Source: an uncultured Lachnospiraceae bacterium (GTDB taxonomy: Bacteria > Bacillota > Clostridia > Lachnospirales > Lachnospiraceae). Taken from it: 62,988 bases of DNA. The notes under the pieces are model-generated. The model was not told the DNA's origin, did not search any database, and worked only from the letters and a program-made list of their open reading frames with translations. The DNA lies in contig CANQUG010000013.1 in assembly GCA_947626985.1 (NCBI GenBank), positions 1 through 62,988 of the forward strand, given 5' to 3'. Made by a program: the position numbers and the translations under genes. Below, piece by piece: positions 1 to 8,887 of the stretch (positions are counted from its first letter, which is position 1; each line of letters starts with the position of its first letter).

Positions 1-16
1 AGGAGGGAGTTTGCTG

Positions 17-1462
17 ATGAAGAAAATATTGTATGCGACATCGGAAGCTGTGCCATTTATTAAGACGGGAGGACTTGCTGATGTAGCGGGAGCTCTGCCC
101 AAATGCTTTGACAAGCGGTATTTTGATATCCGCGTGATCCTGCCCAAATATGCCTGCATGAGGCAGGAATGGAAGGATCAGATGGAGTACGTTACCCACT
201 TTTATATGGATCTTGGCTTCAAGAACTGCTATGTGGGCATCATGCAGATGGAATACGAGGGAATCCGGTTTTATTTTATCGATAACGAATATTATTTCAG
301 CGGCCCGAAGCCTTATGACAGCGCGCCCTGGGATCTGGAGCGGTTTGCCTTCTTCTCGAAGGCCGTGCTCTCCGTCCTTCCGGTGATCGGGTTCCGGCCG
401 CAGATCATCCACTGTCATGACTGGCAGACAGGTCTTGTTCCGGTATATCTCCACGATTCCTTCCAGCAGAATGAGTTCTTCTGGGGAATCAAGACCATTA
501 TGACGATTCATAACCTGAAATTCCAGGGCGTGTACGACGTGAAGACCGTGAAGGACATTACCGGACTTTCCGATTACTATTTTACCCCCGATAAGCTGGA
601 AGCCTATCAGGACGCCAATTTCTTAAAGGGCGGCATTGTCTTTGCGGATGCGGTGACCACTGTGAGCAATACCTATGCCGAGGAGATCAAGACTCCGTTT
701 TACGGCGAGCGCCTGGACGGCCTGATGAATGCCCGCTCCAACAGTCTCCGGGGTATTGTCAACGGTATCGATTACGATCTGTTTAATCCGGAGACGGATC
801 CCAATATCGCCCAGACTTATAACGCCGTTACGTTCCGCAAGGAAAAGGTGAAGAATAAAGTCAGCCTTCAGAAGGAGCTTGGCCTGAATGAGGATCCCGA
901 CGCCATGCTGATCGGCATTGTGTCCCGTCTGACGGATCAGAAGGGCTTTGACCTGATCGCCTACATTATGGACGAGTTCTGTCAGGATGCGGTCCAGATC
1001 GTGGTTCTTGGCACCGGCGACGAGCGCTATGAGAATATGTTCCGTCATTTTGCGTGGAAATATCACGGAAAGGTTGCCGCTCAGATTTATTATGACGAGC
1101 CTTTGTCGCACCGCATCTATGCCGCTTCGGACGCCTTCCTGATGCCCTCGCTGTTTGAGCCCTGCGGACTCAGCCAGCTGATGAGCCTCCGCTACGGAAC
1201 GCTTCCCATCGTGAGAGAGACGGGCGGTCTGAAGGATACGGTGGAGCCGTATAATGAATACGAAGGAACGGGAACGGGATTCAGCTTCCGCAACTATAAT
1301 GCCCATGAGATGCTCTATACCATCCGTTCCGCCGAGAAGGTATTCTACGACAATAAGAGAGAATGGAACAAGATGGTGGACCGTGCCATGGCCAAAGACT
1401 TCTCCTGGCATAATTCCGCCCGTCAGTACGAGGAAATGTACAACTGGCTGATCGGAGAGTGA
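17..1462 (+). CDS. glgA: Glycogen synthase (ADP-glucose, GT5 family)
   Basis: The enzyme transfers glucose from ADP-glucose to the non-reducing end of growing alpha-1,4-glucan in the cytoplasm. The N-terminus carries the family nucleotide-sugar motif KTGGLADVAG (about residues 16-25), and the C-terminal Rossmann half has the EPCGLSQLMSLRYGT stretch with the catalytic Glu region of GT5 enzymes. At 481 residues it matches the usual 475-485. I place the start at ATG 17 because the AGGAGGG at 1-7 is then about 9 bases upstream; the in-frame TTG at 11 lies too close. No other glg gene is visible, but the window begins here, so an operon upstream cannot be excluded. Spore-coat genes follow after about 150 bases. 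Confidence 0.96.
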   Translation: MKKILYATSEAVPFIKTGGLADVAGALPKCFDKRYFDIRVILPKYACMRQEWKDQMEYVTHFYMDLGFKNCYVGIMQMEYEGIRFYFIDNEYYFSGPKPYDSAPWDLERFAFFSKAVLSVLPVIGFRPQIIHCHDWQTGLVPVYLHDSFQQNEFFWGIKTIMTIHNLKFQGVYDVKTVKDITGLSDYYFTPDKLEAYQDANFLKGGIVFADAVTTVSNTYAEEIKTPFYGERLDGLMNARSNSLRGIVNGIDYDLFNPETDPNIAQTYNAVTFRKEKVKNKVSLQKELGLNEDPDAMLIGIVSRLTDQKGFDLIAYIMDEFCQDAVQIVVLGTGDERYENMFRHFAWKYHGKVAAQIYYDEPLSHRIYAASDAFLMPSLFEPCGLSQLMSLRYGTLPIVRETGGLKDTVEPYNEYEGTGTGFSFRNYNAHEMLYTIRSAEKVFYDNKREWNKMVDRAMAKDFSWHNSARQYEEMYNWLIGE

Positions 1463-1613
1463 TGACGGATCCTGAAAGGCGTATTCCTTTGCTGAGAGGT
1501 CCGGCATCCCGGGAAATGATCCCGGCAGGAAAATAAATTTTGGCGGGCCGCGTATAAAGCGGATGGTCCCGGGGATACTATCTCCTGTAATCACACGTAA
1601 GGAGGTAGTAGTT

Positions 1614-1799
1614 ATGACAGAGATTTCAGAGCTGGATTTACAGAACCTGCGTCATCTCATCGGCGGATTTGACACCACCCACTGCAAAATGCAGGACTAT
1701 GCGGAAAAAGCGACGGACATGGAAGTAAAGCAGTTCTTCCAGAAGTCGGCCCAGTCCGCGCAGCAGACCAGACAGCAGTTAATGCAGTTTTTACAGTAG
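1614..1799 (+). CDS. Small CotF-like spore coat protein
   Basis: A 61-residue helical protein (starts MTEISELDLQNLRHLIGG) with spaced Gln and Glu residues, resembling the short coat-F/ferritin-like helical pairs seen in clostridial spore proteins. The start at ATG 1614 follows TAAGGAGG with a good spacer. The stop codon lies 12 bases before the next start, so the two small genes form a pair. Role in the spore coat is inferred from similarity and from the neighbouring CotF-type gene; no enzymatic motif is visible. Confidence 0.75.
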   Translation: MTEISELDLQNLRHLIGGFDTTHCKMQDYAEKATDMEVKQFFQKSAQSAQQTRQQLMQFLQ

Positions 1800-1811
1800 G
1801 AGGTGGAGAGC

Positions 1812-2069
1812 ATGAACGAAAAAGCCATGGTAGCGGATACCCTTGCTTCGATCAACGGTGAGCTGGTGCGTTACGGGGAAATGATCCCCCAGACGGAAAA
1901 CGTGCAGCTGAAGCAGACGCTGAAACAGATCCGCAATCAGTGTGAGATGTCCCAGGAGGAGATCTACAGAATAGCCAGAGAAAAGGGTTATTATGTTCCG
2001 GCCCAGAAGGCCACGAGAGAGGAAGTGGACCATGTGAAGTCCATTCTTTCTCAGAGCTGGAGCCTCTGA
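1812..2069 (+). CDS. Coat F domain spore coat protein
   Basis: An 85-residue, mostly helical protein with the coat-F pattern (ENVQLKQTLKQIRNQCEMSQ, then a GYYVPA turn and a helix near the end). Members of this family are incorporated into the spore coat. ATG 1812 is chosen because the GGAGGTGG overlapping the previous stop codon is then correctly spaced; the GTG at 1803 lies inside that ribosome site. It forms a two-gene unit with the upstream small coat protein and is followed by a strong terminator. No sporulation sigma-factor promoter could be picked out with confidence upstream. Confidence 0.82.
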   Translation: MNEKAMVADTLASINGELVRYGEMIPQTENVQLKQTLKQIRNQCEMSQEEIYRIAREKGYYVPAQKATREEVDHVKSILSQSWSL

Positions 2070-2131
2070 GCCCGGGGAGAGAGCTGCGGAGGAAGCCGGA
2101 GAAATATTTTCAGAGAGACAGGAAGCAGTGT

Positions 2132-2159
2132 GGGGATGCCGTGAAGGCATCCCCTTTTT
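2132..2159 (+). terminator. Rho-independent terminator after the coat genes
   Basis: GGGGATGCC and GGCATCCCC form a perfect 9-bp stem around a GTGAA loop, followed by five T. It separates the coat genes from recA. Confidence 0.9.
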
Positions 2160-2205
2160 GTCGGCTTCGGGCGAATTCTGTCGAAATATTTTTTGCCGGA
2201 CAGGG

Positions 2206-2234
2206 TTGACAATCAGGGATATTTATAATACTAT
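2206..2234 (+). promoter_or_regulatory. recA sigma-A promoter
   Basis: TTGACA (2206-2211) and TACTAT (2229-2234) are separated by 17 bases. An overlapping TATAAT at 2224 is too close to the -35 to pair with it. The LexA box begins 14 bases downstream, at about the transcription start. Confidence 0.75.
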
Positions 2235-2248
2235 TAGGAAAGAAAACA

Positions 2249-2262
2249 CGAACATAGGTTCG
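2249..2262. promoter_or_regulatory. LexA (SOS, Cheo-type) operator of recA
   Basis: CGAACATAGGTTCG is an almost perfect inverted repeat matching the Gram-positive LexA consensus CGAAC-N4-GTTCG. It overlaps the expected transcription start of recA, so LexA bound here would block initiation and DNA damage would relieve it. Confidence 0.88.
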
Positions 2263-2294
2263 AAAAATAAACCGTATAAGGAGTAAAATACAGA

Positions 2295-3506
2295 ATGATC
2301 AGCGAAGAGAAGAAAAAAGCGCTGGAAGCGGCGCTTGGACATATTGAAAAGCAGTACGGCAAGGGTTCCGTGATGAAGCTGGGAGAGTCCGGAGCCAGGA
2401 TGCAGGTGGAAGCGGTCCCCACAGGTTCCCTGAGCCTGGACATCGCCCTGGGCGTGGGCGGCGTTCCCAAGGGACGTATCGTGGAGATTTACGGACCGGA
2501 GTCCAGCGGCAAGACTACGGTGGCCTTACATATGGTGGCGGAGATTCAGAAGAGAGGAGGCATCGCCGGCTTTATTGACGCGGAGCATGCCCTGGATCCC
2601 GTGTACGCGAAGAACATCGGCGTGGATATTGATAATCTTTACATTTCCCAGCCGGATAACGGGGAGCAGGCCCTGGAGATCACGGAGACCATGGTGCGTT
2701 CCGGCGCCGTGGACATTGTGATCGTGGACTCCGTGGCGGCCCTGGTGCCCAAGGCGGAGATCGACGGCGACATGGGGGACAGTCATGTGGGCCTCCACGC
2801 CAGACTGATGTCTCAGGCGCTGCGGAAGCTTACAGCTGTGATCAGCAAGTCCAACTGCGTGGTAATCTTTATCAATCAGCTCCGTGAGAAGGTGGGAGTG
2901 ATGTTCGGAAACCCGGAGACCACCACAGGCGGACGGGCTCTGAAGTTCTACGCCTCCATCCGTCTGGACGTGCGGAAGGTGGAGACCCTGAAGCAGGGCG
3001 GAGAGATGGTGGGGAATCATACCCGCATTAAGGTTGTGAAGAATAAGGTGGCGCCGCCCTTTAAGCAGGCAGAGTTTGATATCATGTTCGGCACCGGTAT
3101 CGCCAGAGAGGGGGATATTCTGGATCTGGCAGCGGACTGCGGCATTGTGAACAAGAGCGGAGCATGGTACTCCTATAATGGGGAGAGGATCGGCCAGGGA
3201 CGTGAGAACGCCAAGCTTTATCTGAAGGAGCATCAGGATATCTGCGAGGAAGTGGAGAAGAAGGTAAGGATCCAGTATCATCTTCTGCCGGAGGACGCCG
3301 GAACCGCAGCCGCTCCCTCGGAGGAGGCTGCGCCCGCGGAGAGCGGAACCGGGAAGAGGACCTCCAGAAGAGGAGGCTCCAGGGAGAAGGCCTCTCAGGA
3401 TATGGCTCTGAGTCAGGATGTCCTGCCGGAGGAGTTTTCCGGGGAGGACGGTCCGGATGAGATTTCCGATTCGGATATCCTTATTGAGGACCTGCAGGAG
3501 GAGTAA
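2295..3506 (+). CDS. recA: Recombinase RecA
   Basis: RecA is the ATP-dependent strand-exchange protein of homologous recombination and the SOS co-protease. The Walker A GPESSGKT is at residues 67-74, and the [14 protein letters not shown] stretch and the GGRALKFY region are typical. The protein is 403 residues, about 50 longer than the usual 350: the core ends near LLPEDAG and is followed by a tail that first has a basic patch ([13 protein letters not shown]) and then a strongly acidic end. ATG 2295 is preceded by AAGGAG at 2278. It is under a LexA box and is followed 6 bases later by recX, its regulator. Confidence 0.98.
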   Translation: MISEEKKKALEAALGHIEKQYGKGSVMKLGESGARMQVEAVPTGSLSLDIALGVGGVPKGRIVEIYGPESSGKTTVALHMVAEIQKRGGIAGFIDAEHALDPVYAKNIGVDIDNLYISQPDNGEQALEITETMVRSGAVDIVIVDSVAALVPKAEIDGDMGDSHVGLHARLMSQALRKLTAVISKSNCVVIFINQLREKVGVMFGNPETTTGGRALKFYASIRLDVRKVETLKQGGEMVGNHTRIKVVKNKVAPPFKQAEFDIMFGTGIAREGDILDLAADCGIVNKSGAWYSYNGERIGQGRENAKLYLKEHQDICEEVEKKVRIQYHLLPEDAGTAAAPSEEAAPAESGTGKRTSRRGGSREKASQDMALSQDVLPEEFSGEDGPDEISDSDILIEDLQEE

Positions 3507-3512
3507 CGAAGC

Positions 3513-4001
3513 ATGCCGCTGAGTGGAGAAGAGGAAAAGAGAGCCAGGCGGAAGGCCATGCAGCTTCTGGAGCGGATGGACCGCACGGAGAAGGGACTGC
3601 GGGAGAAGCTCCGGCAGGGCGGTTTTTCACCGGAAGCGGTGGAGAACGCTGTGGACTATGTGAAATCCTTCGGCTATATCGACGATGCCAGATACGCCAG
3701 AAATTATATCTCCGGAAGACTGGGGACCAGAGGCAGGCAGAGAATCCTTCAGGAATTGTACCAGAGAGGGATTGACCGGCAGACGGCCCTGGATGCCTAC
3801 GAGGAGACGGCGCAGCTCCAGGAGACGGATGAGAGGGAAACTCTCCGGACGGCCATCCTCAGGAAGTATCCGGAGGAGACGTCCCTGAGTGATAAGGAGA
3901 TGCGGCGTCTGTACGGGTTTCTGATCCGAAGGGGATTTTCCGCCGGGGATATTCTTCAGGTCATGGAGGAGCTGGGAATAGCTGTCTCCGGGTGCGAGTA
4001 G
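3513..4001 (+). CDS. recX: RecA regulator RecX
   Basis: RecX binds RecA filaments and modulates their ATPase and strand-exchange activity. The 162-residue protein is built of the three-helix RecX repeats: a start like LERMDRTEKGLREKLRQGGF, the FGYIDDARYARNYI signature near residues 50-65, and later LIRRGFSAGDILQVMEEL. It begins 6 bases after the recA stop and so is co-transcribed and SOS-controlled with it. The length is normal. Confidence 0.93.
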   Translation: MPLSGEEEKRARRKAMQLLERMDRTEKGLREKLRQGGFSPEAVENAVDYVKSFGYIDDARYARNYISGRLGTRGRQRILQELYQRGIDRQTALDAYEETAQLQETDERETLRTAILRKYPEETSLSDKEMRRLYGFLIRRGFSAGDILQVMEELGIAVSGCE

Positions 4002-4112
4002 CCTCCGTTTCGCTCAGGCTCCGGCCGGTGCGTTTCCGGAGCGTATGGGAGAGCAGGATTTGTATTTATGTTTTTTCCGTGAAAAATATTAAAAACATTT
4101 CCATAGAAAAAC

Positions 4113-4141
4113 TTGACATAAAACTGAAAAACGGCTAAACT
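4113..4141 (+). promoter_or_regulatory. Sigma-A promoter of rny
   Basis: TTGACA (4113-4118), a 17-base spacer and TAAACT (4136-4141). Transcription would start about 40 bases before the rny GTG start codon. Confidence 0.7.
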
Positions 4142-4188
4142 TGTATTGTTGTATTTGTGCAATGAAAACTAAATAAGGAGGTGCTCCT

Positions 4189-5748
4189 GTGACACAAACA
4201 ATTATTATTGCAATTGTCGCTGTGATGGTCGCACTGCTTATTGCGGTTCCTGTTGCTTGCAAGCTGGCTGTAGATAATAAGGTCAAGAAAGATGCGGAAG
4301 TCATCGGTAATGCCGAGGATAAGGCAAGAAGCATCATAGATGAAGCTTTAAAAACAGCTGAAACGAAAAAAAGGGAAGCTCTGCTGGAAGTGAAGGAGGA
4401 ATCCCTCCGCACGAAAAACGAGCTTGAGAAAGAAACCAAGGAACGAAGAAATGAACTGCAGAAGTATGAGAAACGGGTCCTGGCAAAGGAGGAAGCCGTT
4501 GACAAGAAAGCGGATGCAGTGGAAAAGCGAGAGGCAGAGTGTACAGCAAGAATTGCTGAGGTGCAGAAAAAGGAAAAACGGGCGGAAGAGCTCGAGCTCA
4601 AGGGAGTACAGGAACTGGAACGAGTTTCCGGTCTGACCTCCGAACAGGCAAAAGCAGAGTTGCTCAAATCTGTAGAAGATGATGTCAAGGTAGATGTGGC
4701 CAGGCTTTACAAGGAATGGGAAGGCAGGGCGAAGGAAGAGGCCAACAAGAAAGCCAGGGAGTACGTGGTAAACGCCATCCAGAAATGCGCAGTGGATCAC
4801 GTTTCCGAAGCGACCATTTCTGTTGTGCAGCTTCCCAGCGACGAGATGAAGGGCAGGATTATCGGGCGTGAGGGACGTAATATCCGCACGCTGGAGACCA
4901 TGACCGGTGTGGATCTGATCATTGACGACACGCCGGAAGCGGTGGTTCTGTCAGGCTTCGATCCCATTCGTCGTGAAGTGGCCAGAGTAGCGCTGGAGAA
5001 ACTGATTGTGGACGGGAGAATTCATCCCGCCAGAATTGAAGAGATGGTGGAGAAAGCCCAGAAGGAAGTGGAATCTCAGATCCGGGAGCAGGGTGAGACG
5101 GCTGCCATGGACGTTGGCGTTCATGGAATTCATCCCGAATTGCTGAAGCTTCTGGGACGCATGAAATTCCGTTCAAGCTATGGGCAGAACGCGCTGAAGC
5201 ATTCCATCGAGGTGGCACAGCTGTCAGGACTGCTGGCAGGCGAGATCGGCGTGGATGTGCGCCTCGCGAAAAGGGCCGGCCTCCTCCATGATATTGGGAA
5301 GTCCATAGACCATGAGGTGGAAGGATCACATATTCAGATCGGTGTGGATCTTTGTAAGAAGTACAAGGAGTCAGCGGTTGTGATCAATGCAGTGGCAGCC
5401 CATCATGGAGATGTGGAACCGGAGTCTCTGATCGCCTGCATTGTGCAGGCCGCAGATGCGATCTCCGCTGCAAGACCGGGCGCAAGACGGGAAACTCTTG
5501 AGACTTACACCAATCGTTTGAAACAGTTGGAAGAGATTACCAACGGATTTAAAGGAGTGGATAAGTCCTTTGCCATTCAGGCAGGCAGGGAAGTTCGTGT
5601 AATGGTTATTCCGGAGCATGTCAACGACGCGGATATGGTGATTCTGGCGAGAGATATCGCCAAGCAGATCGAAGCGGAGCTGGAATATCCGGGTCAGATC
5701 AAGGTAAACGTTATCCGCGAGAGCAGAGCGGTAGATTACGCGAAATAA
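4189..5748 (+). CDS. rny: Ribonuclease Y
   Basis: RNase Y is the membrane-anchored endoribonuclease that starts mRNA decay in many Firmicutes. The 519-residue protein has the expected order: one N-terminal membrane segment (about residues 5-24), a long charged coiled coil (about 30-200), a KH RNA-binding domain with [15 protein letters not shown] (about 222-236), and an HD hydrolase domain with [12 protein letters not shown]. The start is GTG 4189 behind AAGGAGG. It has its own promoter and terminator and is therefore a single-gene unit between recX and spoIIM. Confidence 0.97.
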   Translation: MTQTIIIAIVAVMVALLIAVPVACKLAVDNKVKKDAEVIGNAEDKARSIIDEALKTAETKKREALLEVKEESLRTKNELEKETKERRNELQKYEKRVLAKEEAVDKKADAVEKREAECTARIAEVQKKEKRAEELELKGVQELERVSGLTSEQAKAELLKSVEDDVKVDVARLYKEWEGRAKEEANKKAREYVVNAIQKCAVDHVSEATISVVQLPSDEMKGRIIGREGRNIRTLETMTGVDLIIDDTPEAVVLSGFDPIRREVARVALEKLIVDGRIHPARIEEMVEKAQKEVESQIREQGETAAMDVGVHGIHPELLKLLGRMKFRSSYGQNALKHSIEVAQLSGLLAGEIGVDVRLAKRAGLLHDIGKSIDHEVEGSHIQIGVDLCKKYKESAVVINAVAAHHGDVEPESLIACIVQAADAISAARPGARRETLETYTNRLKQLEEITNGFKGVDKSFAIQAGREVRVMVIPEHVNDADMVILARDIAKQIEAELEYPGQIKVNVIRESRAVDYAK

Positions 5749-5760
5749 TTTTCAGCTGCG

Positions 5761-5809
5761 ACCCCATAGATCGTATATATGAGAATGTATATGATCTGTG
5801 GGGTTTTTT
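5761..5809 (+). terminator. Terminator after rny
   Basis: ACCCCATAGATC pairs with GATCTGTGGGGT through an AT-rich upper stem, followed by six T. Confidence 0.88.
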
Positions 5810-5914
5810 GTTGTCTCCGAGCGTCATCCCGGCCGTGAACCGGCATAAGCTGCGGATGGTTTTCCCTGTTCTAAACGGACGTCTCATTTCGTAAAATGTG
5901 AACGGGGTGAGAGA

Positions 5915-6514
5915 ATGAAGAAGCATATAAGACGTTGGGGGAAGGGCAGACTTCCGGCTGCCGTACTGTTTCTGGCGGGGTTCATTCTGGGCGCGGCCAT
6001 TCCCAATGTGTTCCGGAAGCTGGAATGGAGACAGAAGAGTCTGGCCGCCCTGTATCTTCTGGAAACCTTCGGAGAGCGGGCATGGGGAAGTCCGGAATAC
6101 TTTTTTCAGGTGCTTCGTATCAGAGGAAGCCTGTTTTTGATTGTCGCCTTCTGCGGGATTACAGTATTCGGAGTTCCTCTGGCGGTGCTGGGCGCACTGG
6201 GGAGCGGAATGATTCCGGGGCTGATCCTTGCCGCTTCCATTCTTCAGTTTGGAATATCCGGAGGCGCTGTGGGGCTTGGACTTCTGCTTCCTCAGTATTT
6301 TCTGTATCTGCCGGTGCTGAGTGCGCTTTTCATGATGGTTTACAGGCAGTCTCTGGAAATTTGGAGGGGGCACGGTCTGCTGCCCCGGGGGTTATACAGA
6401 TACGGAGTGAGAGCGGTGCTTCTCGGACTGCTCTGTCTGGGAGGAATATTGTTGGAAGTCTATGTGAATCCCCCTGTCATGGAGTTTCTGTTCCGGAGGC
6501 TGAAGCTTTTCTGA
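5915..6514 (+). CDS. spoIIM: Stage II sporulation protein M
   Basis: SpoIIM is a polytopic membrane protein of the SpoIIDMP complex that remodels septal peptidoglycan during engulfment. The 199-residue sequence has a first membrane segment at about 14-32, then several hydrophobic helices, including the GVPLAVLGALGSGMIPGL region typical of the family, and a last membrane helix near the C-terminus. B. subtilis SpoIIM is slightly longer (about 212). Position between rny and xerD fits clostridial gene order. The function is assigned from topology, length and context; motif evidence is modest. Confidence 0.82.
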   Translation: MKKHIRRWGKGRLPAAVLFLAGFILGAAIPNVFRKLEWRQKSLAALYLLETFGERAWGSPEYFFQVLRIRGSLFLIVAFCGITVFGVPLAVLGALGSGMIPGLILAASILQFGISGGAVGLGLLLPQYFLYLPVLSALFMMVYRQSLEIWRGHGLLPRGLYRYGVRAVLLGLLCLGGILLEVYVNPPVMEFLFRRLKLF

Positions 6515-6706
6515 GCAGAGGGAGATCAGAACTGCCGTCCGGGAGACGTTTTCGCCTCTGGAGGGAGATTGGTTACAAAAAAATTAAAAAAATTTTAAGA
6601 CAATTTTTCCACAAGATGTTGTGCGGGTTGACAATAAACGTGCCGATATTTGGTGTTTTAGGGCGAAAAACATTGATTTTCTCAACATTTTTGTAAAAAA
6701 AAGGAT

Positions 6707-6735
6707 TTGATTTTATGTCAAATACCAAGTATAAT
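6707..6735 (+). promoter_or_regulatory. Sigma-A promoter of xerD
   Basis: TTGATT (6707-6712), a 17-base spacer and TATAAT (6730-6735), about 60 bases before the xerD ATG. It lies in the 282-base gap after spoIIM, which is otherwise AT-rich and shows nothing else recognisable. Confidence 0.75.
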
Positions 6736-6796
6736 ACAATTACATTTTTGAAGGATAAATTACTTCTACAATAAAAGTGTTAAGGAAGTATGAAGT

Positions 6797-7681
6797 ATGG
6801 AAAGAACAGTACAGGAATTTATCGCGAATCTGCACAGTACCAGAAAAACCTCCCACAACACGGAGATTTCCTATGAGCGGGATCTGAAAAAGCTGGCTGC
6901 ATATCTCCGTGAGAGAAACATTGAACATATGGCGGACGTGACGGAACTGGATCTGCAGGGGTATCTGGATGAGATGGAACGGAACCGGTTTGCCTCCGCC
7001 ACCATATCCAGAAGTACCGCTTCCATCAGGGCGCTGTTTCAGTTTCTGTATAAGCAGGGGAGAATACAGAAGGATCCGTCTGAGAACCTGAAGCCGCCCA
7101 GGGTGGAGAAGAAGATTCCGGAAATCCTGTCTGTGGAGGATGTGGATAAGCTTCTGAAGCAGCCGAATACGGGAACGCCCAAGGGGATGAGGGATACAGC
7201 CATGCTGGAGCTTCTGTATGCCACAGGGATGCGTGTGAGCGAGCTGATTCATCTGACTGTTCAGGATGTGGATCTGCAGCTGGGGTATGTAGTCTGCCAC
7301 GATAATGAAAAAGAGAGAGTCATTCCCATTGGAAACGTGAGCAGAAAGGCGCTGATCCGGTACATGGAGCAGTCCAGGGGCTGCTTCGTGAAGTCGGAGA
7401 GCGAAACGGCGCTGTTTACCAACTGTTCCGGAAGAGCCATGAGCCGTCAGGGCTTCTGGAAGGTCCTGAAGGGGTACGCTGACGAGGCGGGGATCCAGGG
7501 GGATATCACGCCCCACACACTGCGTCATTCCTTCGCGGTGCATATGCTCCAGAACGGAGCGGACGTGAGAAGCGTCCAGGAAATGCTGGGTCATTCCGAC
7601 ATTTCCACCACCCAGGTTTATCTGGATAAGAATATGAACAGGATGAGAGAGGTTTATATGCATGCCCATCCCCGTCATTAG
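6797..7681 (+). CDS. xerD: Tyrosine recombinase XerD
   Basis: XerD, usually with XerC, resolves chromosome dimers at the dif site. The 294-residue protein has the SAM-like N-terminal core-binding domain and a C-terminal catalytic domain with the full active-site set: Arg146 (ATGMRVSEL), His240 and Arg243 (HTLRHSFAVHML), His266 (LGHSDISTTQVY) and nucleophile Tyr275. The length is typical for XerC/XerD. Its position in a sporulation and DNA-repair neighbourhood without integrase-type flanks argues for the housekeeping enzyme rather than a phage integrase. Confidence 0.93.
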   Translation: MERTVQEFIANLHSTRKTSHNTEISYERDLKKLAAYLRERNIEHMADVTELDLQGYLDEMERNRFASATISRSTASIRALFQFLYKQGRIQKDPSENLKPPRVEKKIPEILSVEDVDKLLKQPNTGTPKGMRDTAMLELLYATGMRVSELIHLTVQDVDLQLGYVVCHDNEKERVIPIGNVSRKALIRYMEQSRGCFVKSESETALFTNCSGRAMSRQGFWKVLKGYADEAGIQGDITPHTLRHSFAVHMLQNGADVRSVQEMLGHSDISTTQVYLDKNMNRMREVYMHAHPRH

Positions 7682-7710
7682 AGGGGGCGGAAAGGACGAA
7701 AAGGACAGTA

Positions 7711-7764
7711 AAAAGCCTGCTGCACACAGGATTCCGGTAAGGAACCTGCCTGCGGCAGGCTTTT
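7711..7764. terminator. Terminator between convergent xerD and DAHP synthase genes
   Basis: AAAAGCCTGC pairs with GCAGGCTTTT, and a tighter inner hairpin CCTGCC-TGC-GGCAGG is followed by four T. A-tract before and T-tract after allow it to work in both directions, as expected between convergent genes. Confidence 0.8.
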
Positions 7765-7855
7765 CTGTTTATGAGATTTTTCTGGATAAGCTCTTTTTAT
7801 GGAAGTTATTCATTCAGGATGGTTCTGCGGCAGCACAGGCACTGCGCCTGTTTCT

Positions 7856-8887
7856 TCAGCACAGCTCCGCGATATCGTAGAGCAGCCGTTCCGACTGTTC
7901 CCAGCCCAGACAGGGGTCGGTGATGGATTTTCCATAAATATGTTCCGCGCCGATTTTCTGAGCTCCCGGCTCAATATAGCTTTCGATCATCAGTCCCTTC
8001 ACCAGTTTGTGAAGTTCAGGATCCATATGACGGCTGTGGAGCACCTCCTTGGCAATACGGATCTGCTGGATATACTGCTTGTTGGAGTTGGAGTGGTTGG
8101 TGTCGATGATCACCGCGGGATTTTTCAGATGCTTGTCCTGGTATTTTTCCCAGAGAAGGCGGAGATCCTCATAGTGATAATTGGGGATGGCTTCTCCGTG
8201 TTTGTTTACGGCGCCCCGAAGAATGGTGTGGGTCAGATCGTTTCCGGTGGTCTCCACCTCCCAGCTCCTGTAGATGAAACGGTGAGCGCCCTGAGCGGCC
8301 ACCACGGAATTCAGCATCACGCTCAGGTCTCCGCTGGTGGGATTTTTCATGCCTGCGGGAACCTCCATTCCGCTGACGGTGAGCCGGTGCTGCTGGTTTT
8401 CCACGGAACGGGCCCCCACGGCCACATAGGAGAGAATATCGGAAAGGTAGCGGTAATTCTCCGGATAGAGCATTTCATCCGCGCAGGTGAAGCCGCTTTC
8501 CGTAATGGCGCGCATGTGCATTTTGCGGATGGCGATAAGGCCGGCCAGCATGTTGGGCTTTTTTTCCGGATCCGGCTGATGGATCATTCCTTTATAGCCT
8601 TCTCCCGTGGTTCTGGGTTTGTTGGTATAGACTCTGGGGATGATGAGGACTTTGTCTGCGATCTTCTCCTGAACGCGGGTCAGTCTGCAGAGATAATCCA
8701 GAACCGCATCCTCATTGTCCGCGGAGCAGGGTCCTATGATGGCCAGAAATTTATCTGATTTGCCGGTAAAAACGTCCCGGATCTCCTGATCCCGTTTTTC
8801 CTTTAAGGCGCGAATGTCGTCACTGATGGGATATTGATTGCGGATCTCCTCCGGCGTGGGCAGTTTTTTTAGAAATTCGAATCCCAT
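7856..8887 (-). CDS. 3-deoxy-7-phosphoheptulonate (DAHP) synthase, class I
   Basis: The enzyme joins phosphoenolpyruvate and erythrose 4-phosphate in the first step of the shikimate pathway. The 343-residue protein is of the AroF/G/H type: AIIGPCSADNEDAVLDYL near residue 48, RVYTNKPRTTGEGYKG, the GARSVENQQHRLTVSG stretch and a DTNHSNSNKQY metal-site motif. ATG at 8887 (complement) is chosen because AAGGAG lies 6-8 bases upstream and homology begins there. The start region lies inside the end of the SpoVB-like gene (68 bases of overlap), so translation is probably coupled. The feedback-specific paralogue symbol cannot be decided. Confidence 0.94.
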   Translation of the reverse strand: MGFEFLKKLPTPEEIRNQYPISDDIRALKEKRDQEIRDVFTGKSDKFLAIIGPCSADNEDAVLDYLCRLTRVQEKIADKVLIIPRVYTNKPRTTGEGYKGMIHQPDPEKKPNMLAGLIAIRKMHMRAITESGFTCADEMLYPENYRYLSDILSYVAVGARSVENQQHRLTVSGMEVPAGMKNPTSGDLSVMLNSVVAAQGAHRFIYRSWEVETTGNDLTHTILRGAVNKHGEAIPNYHYEDLRLLWEKYQDKHLKNPAVIIDTNHSNSNKQYIQQIRIAKEVLHSRHMDPELHKLVKGLMIESYIEPGAQKIGAEHIYGKSITDPCLGWEQSERLLYDIAELC

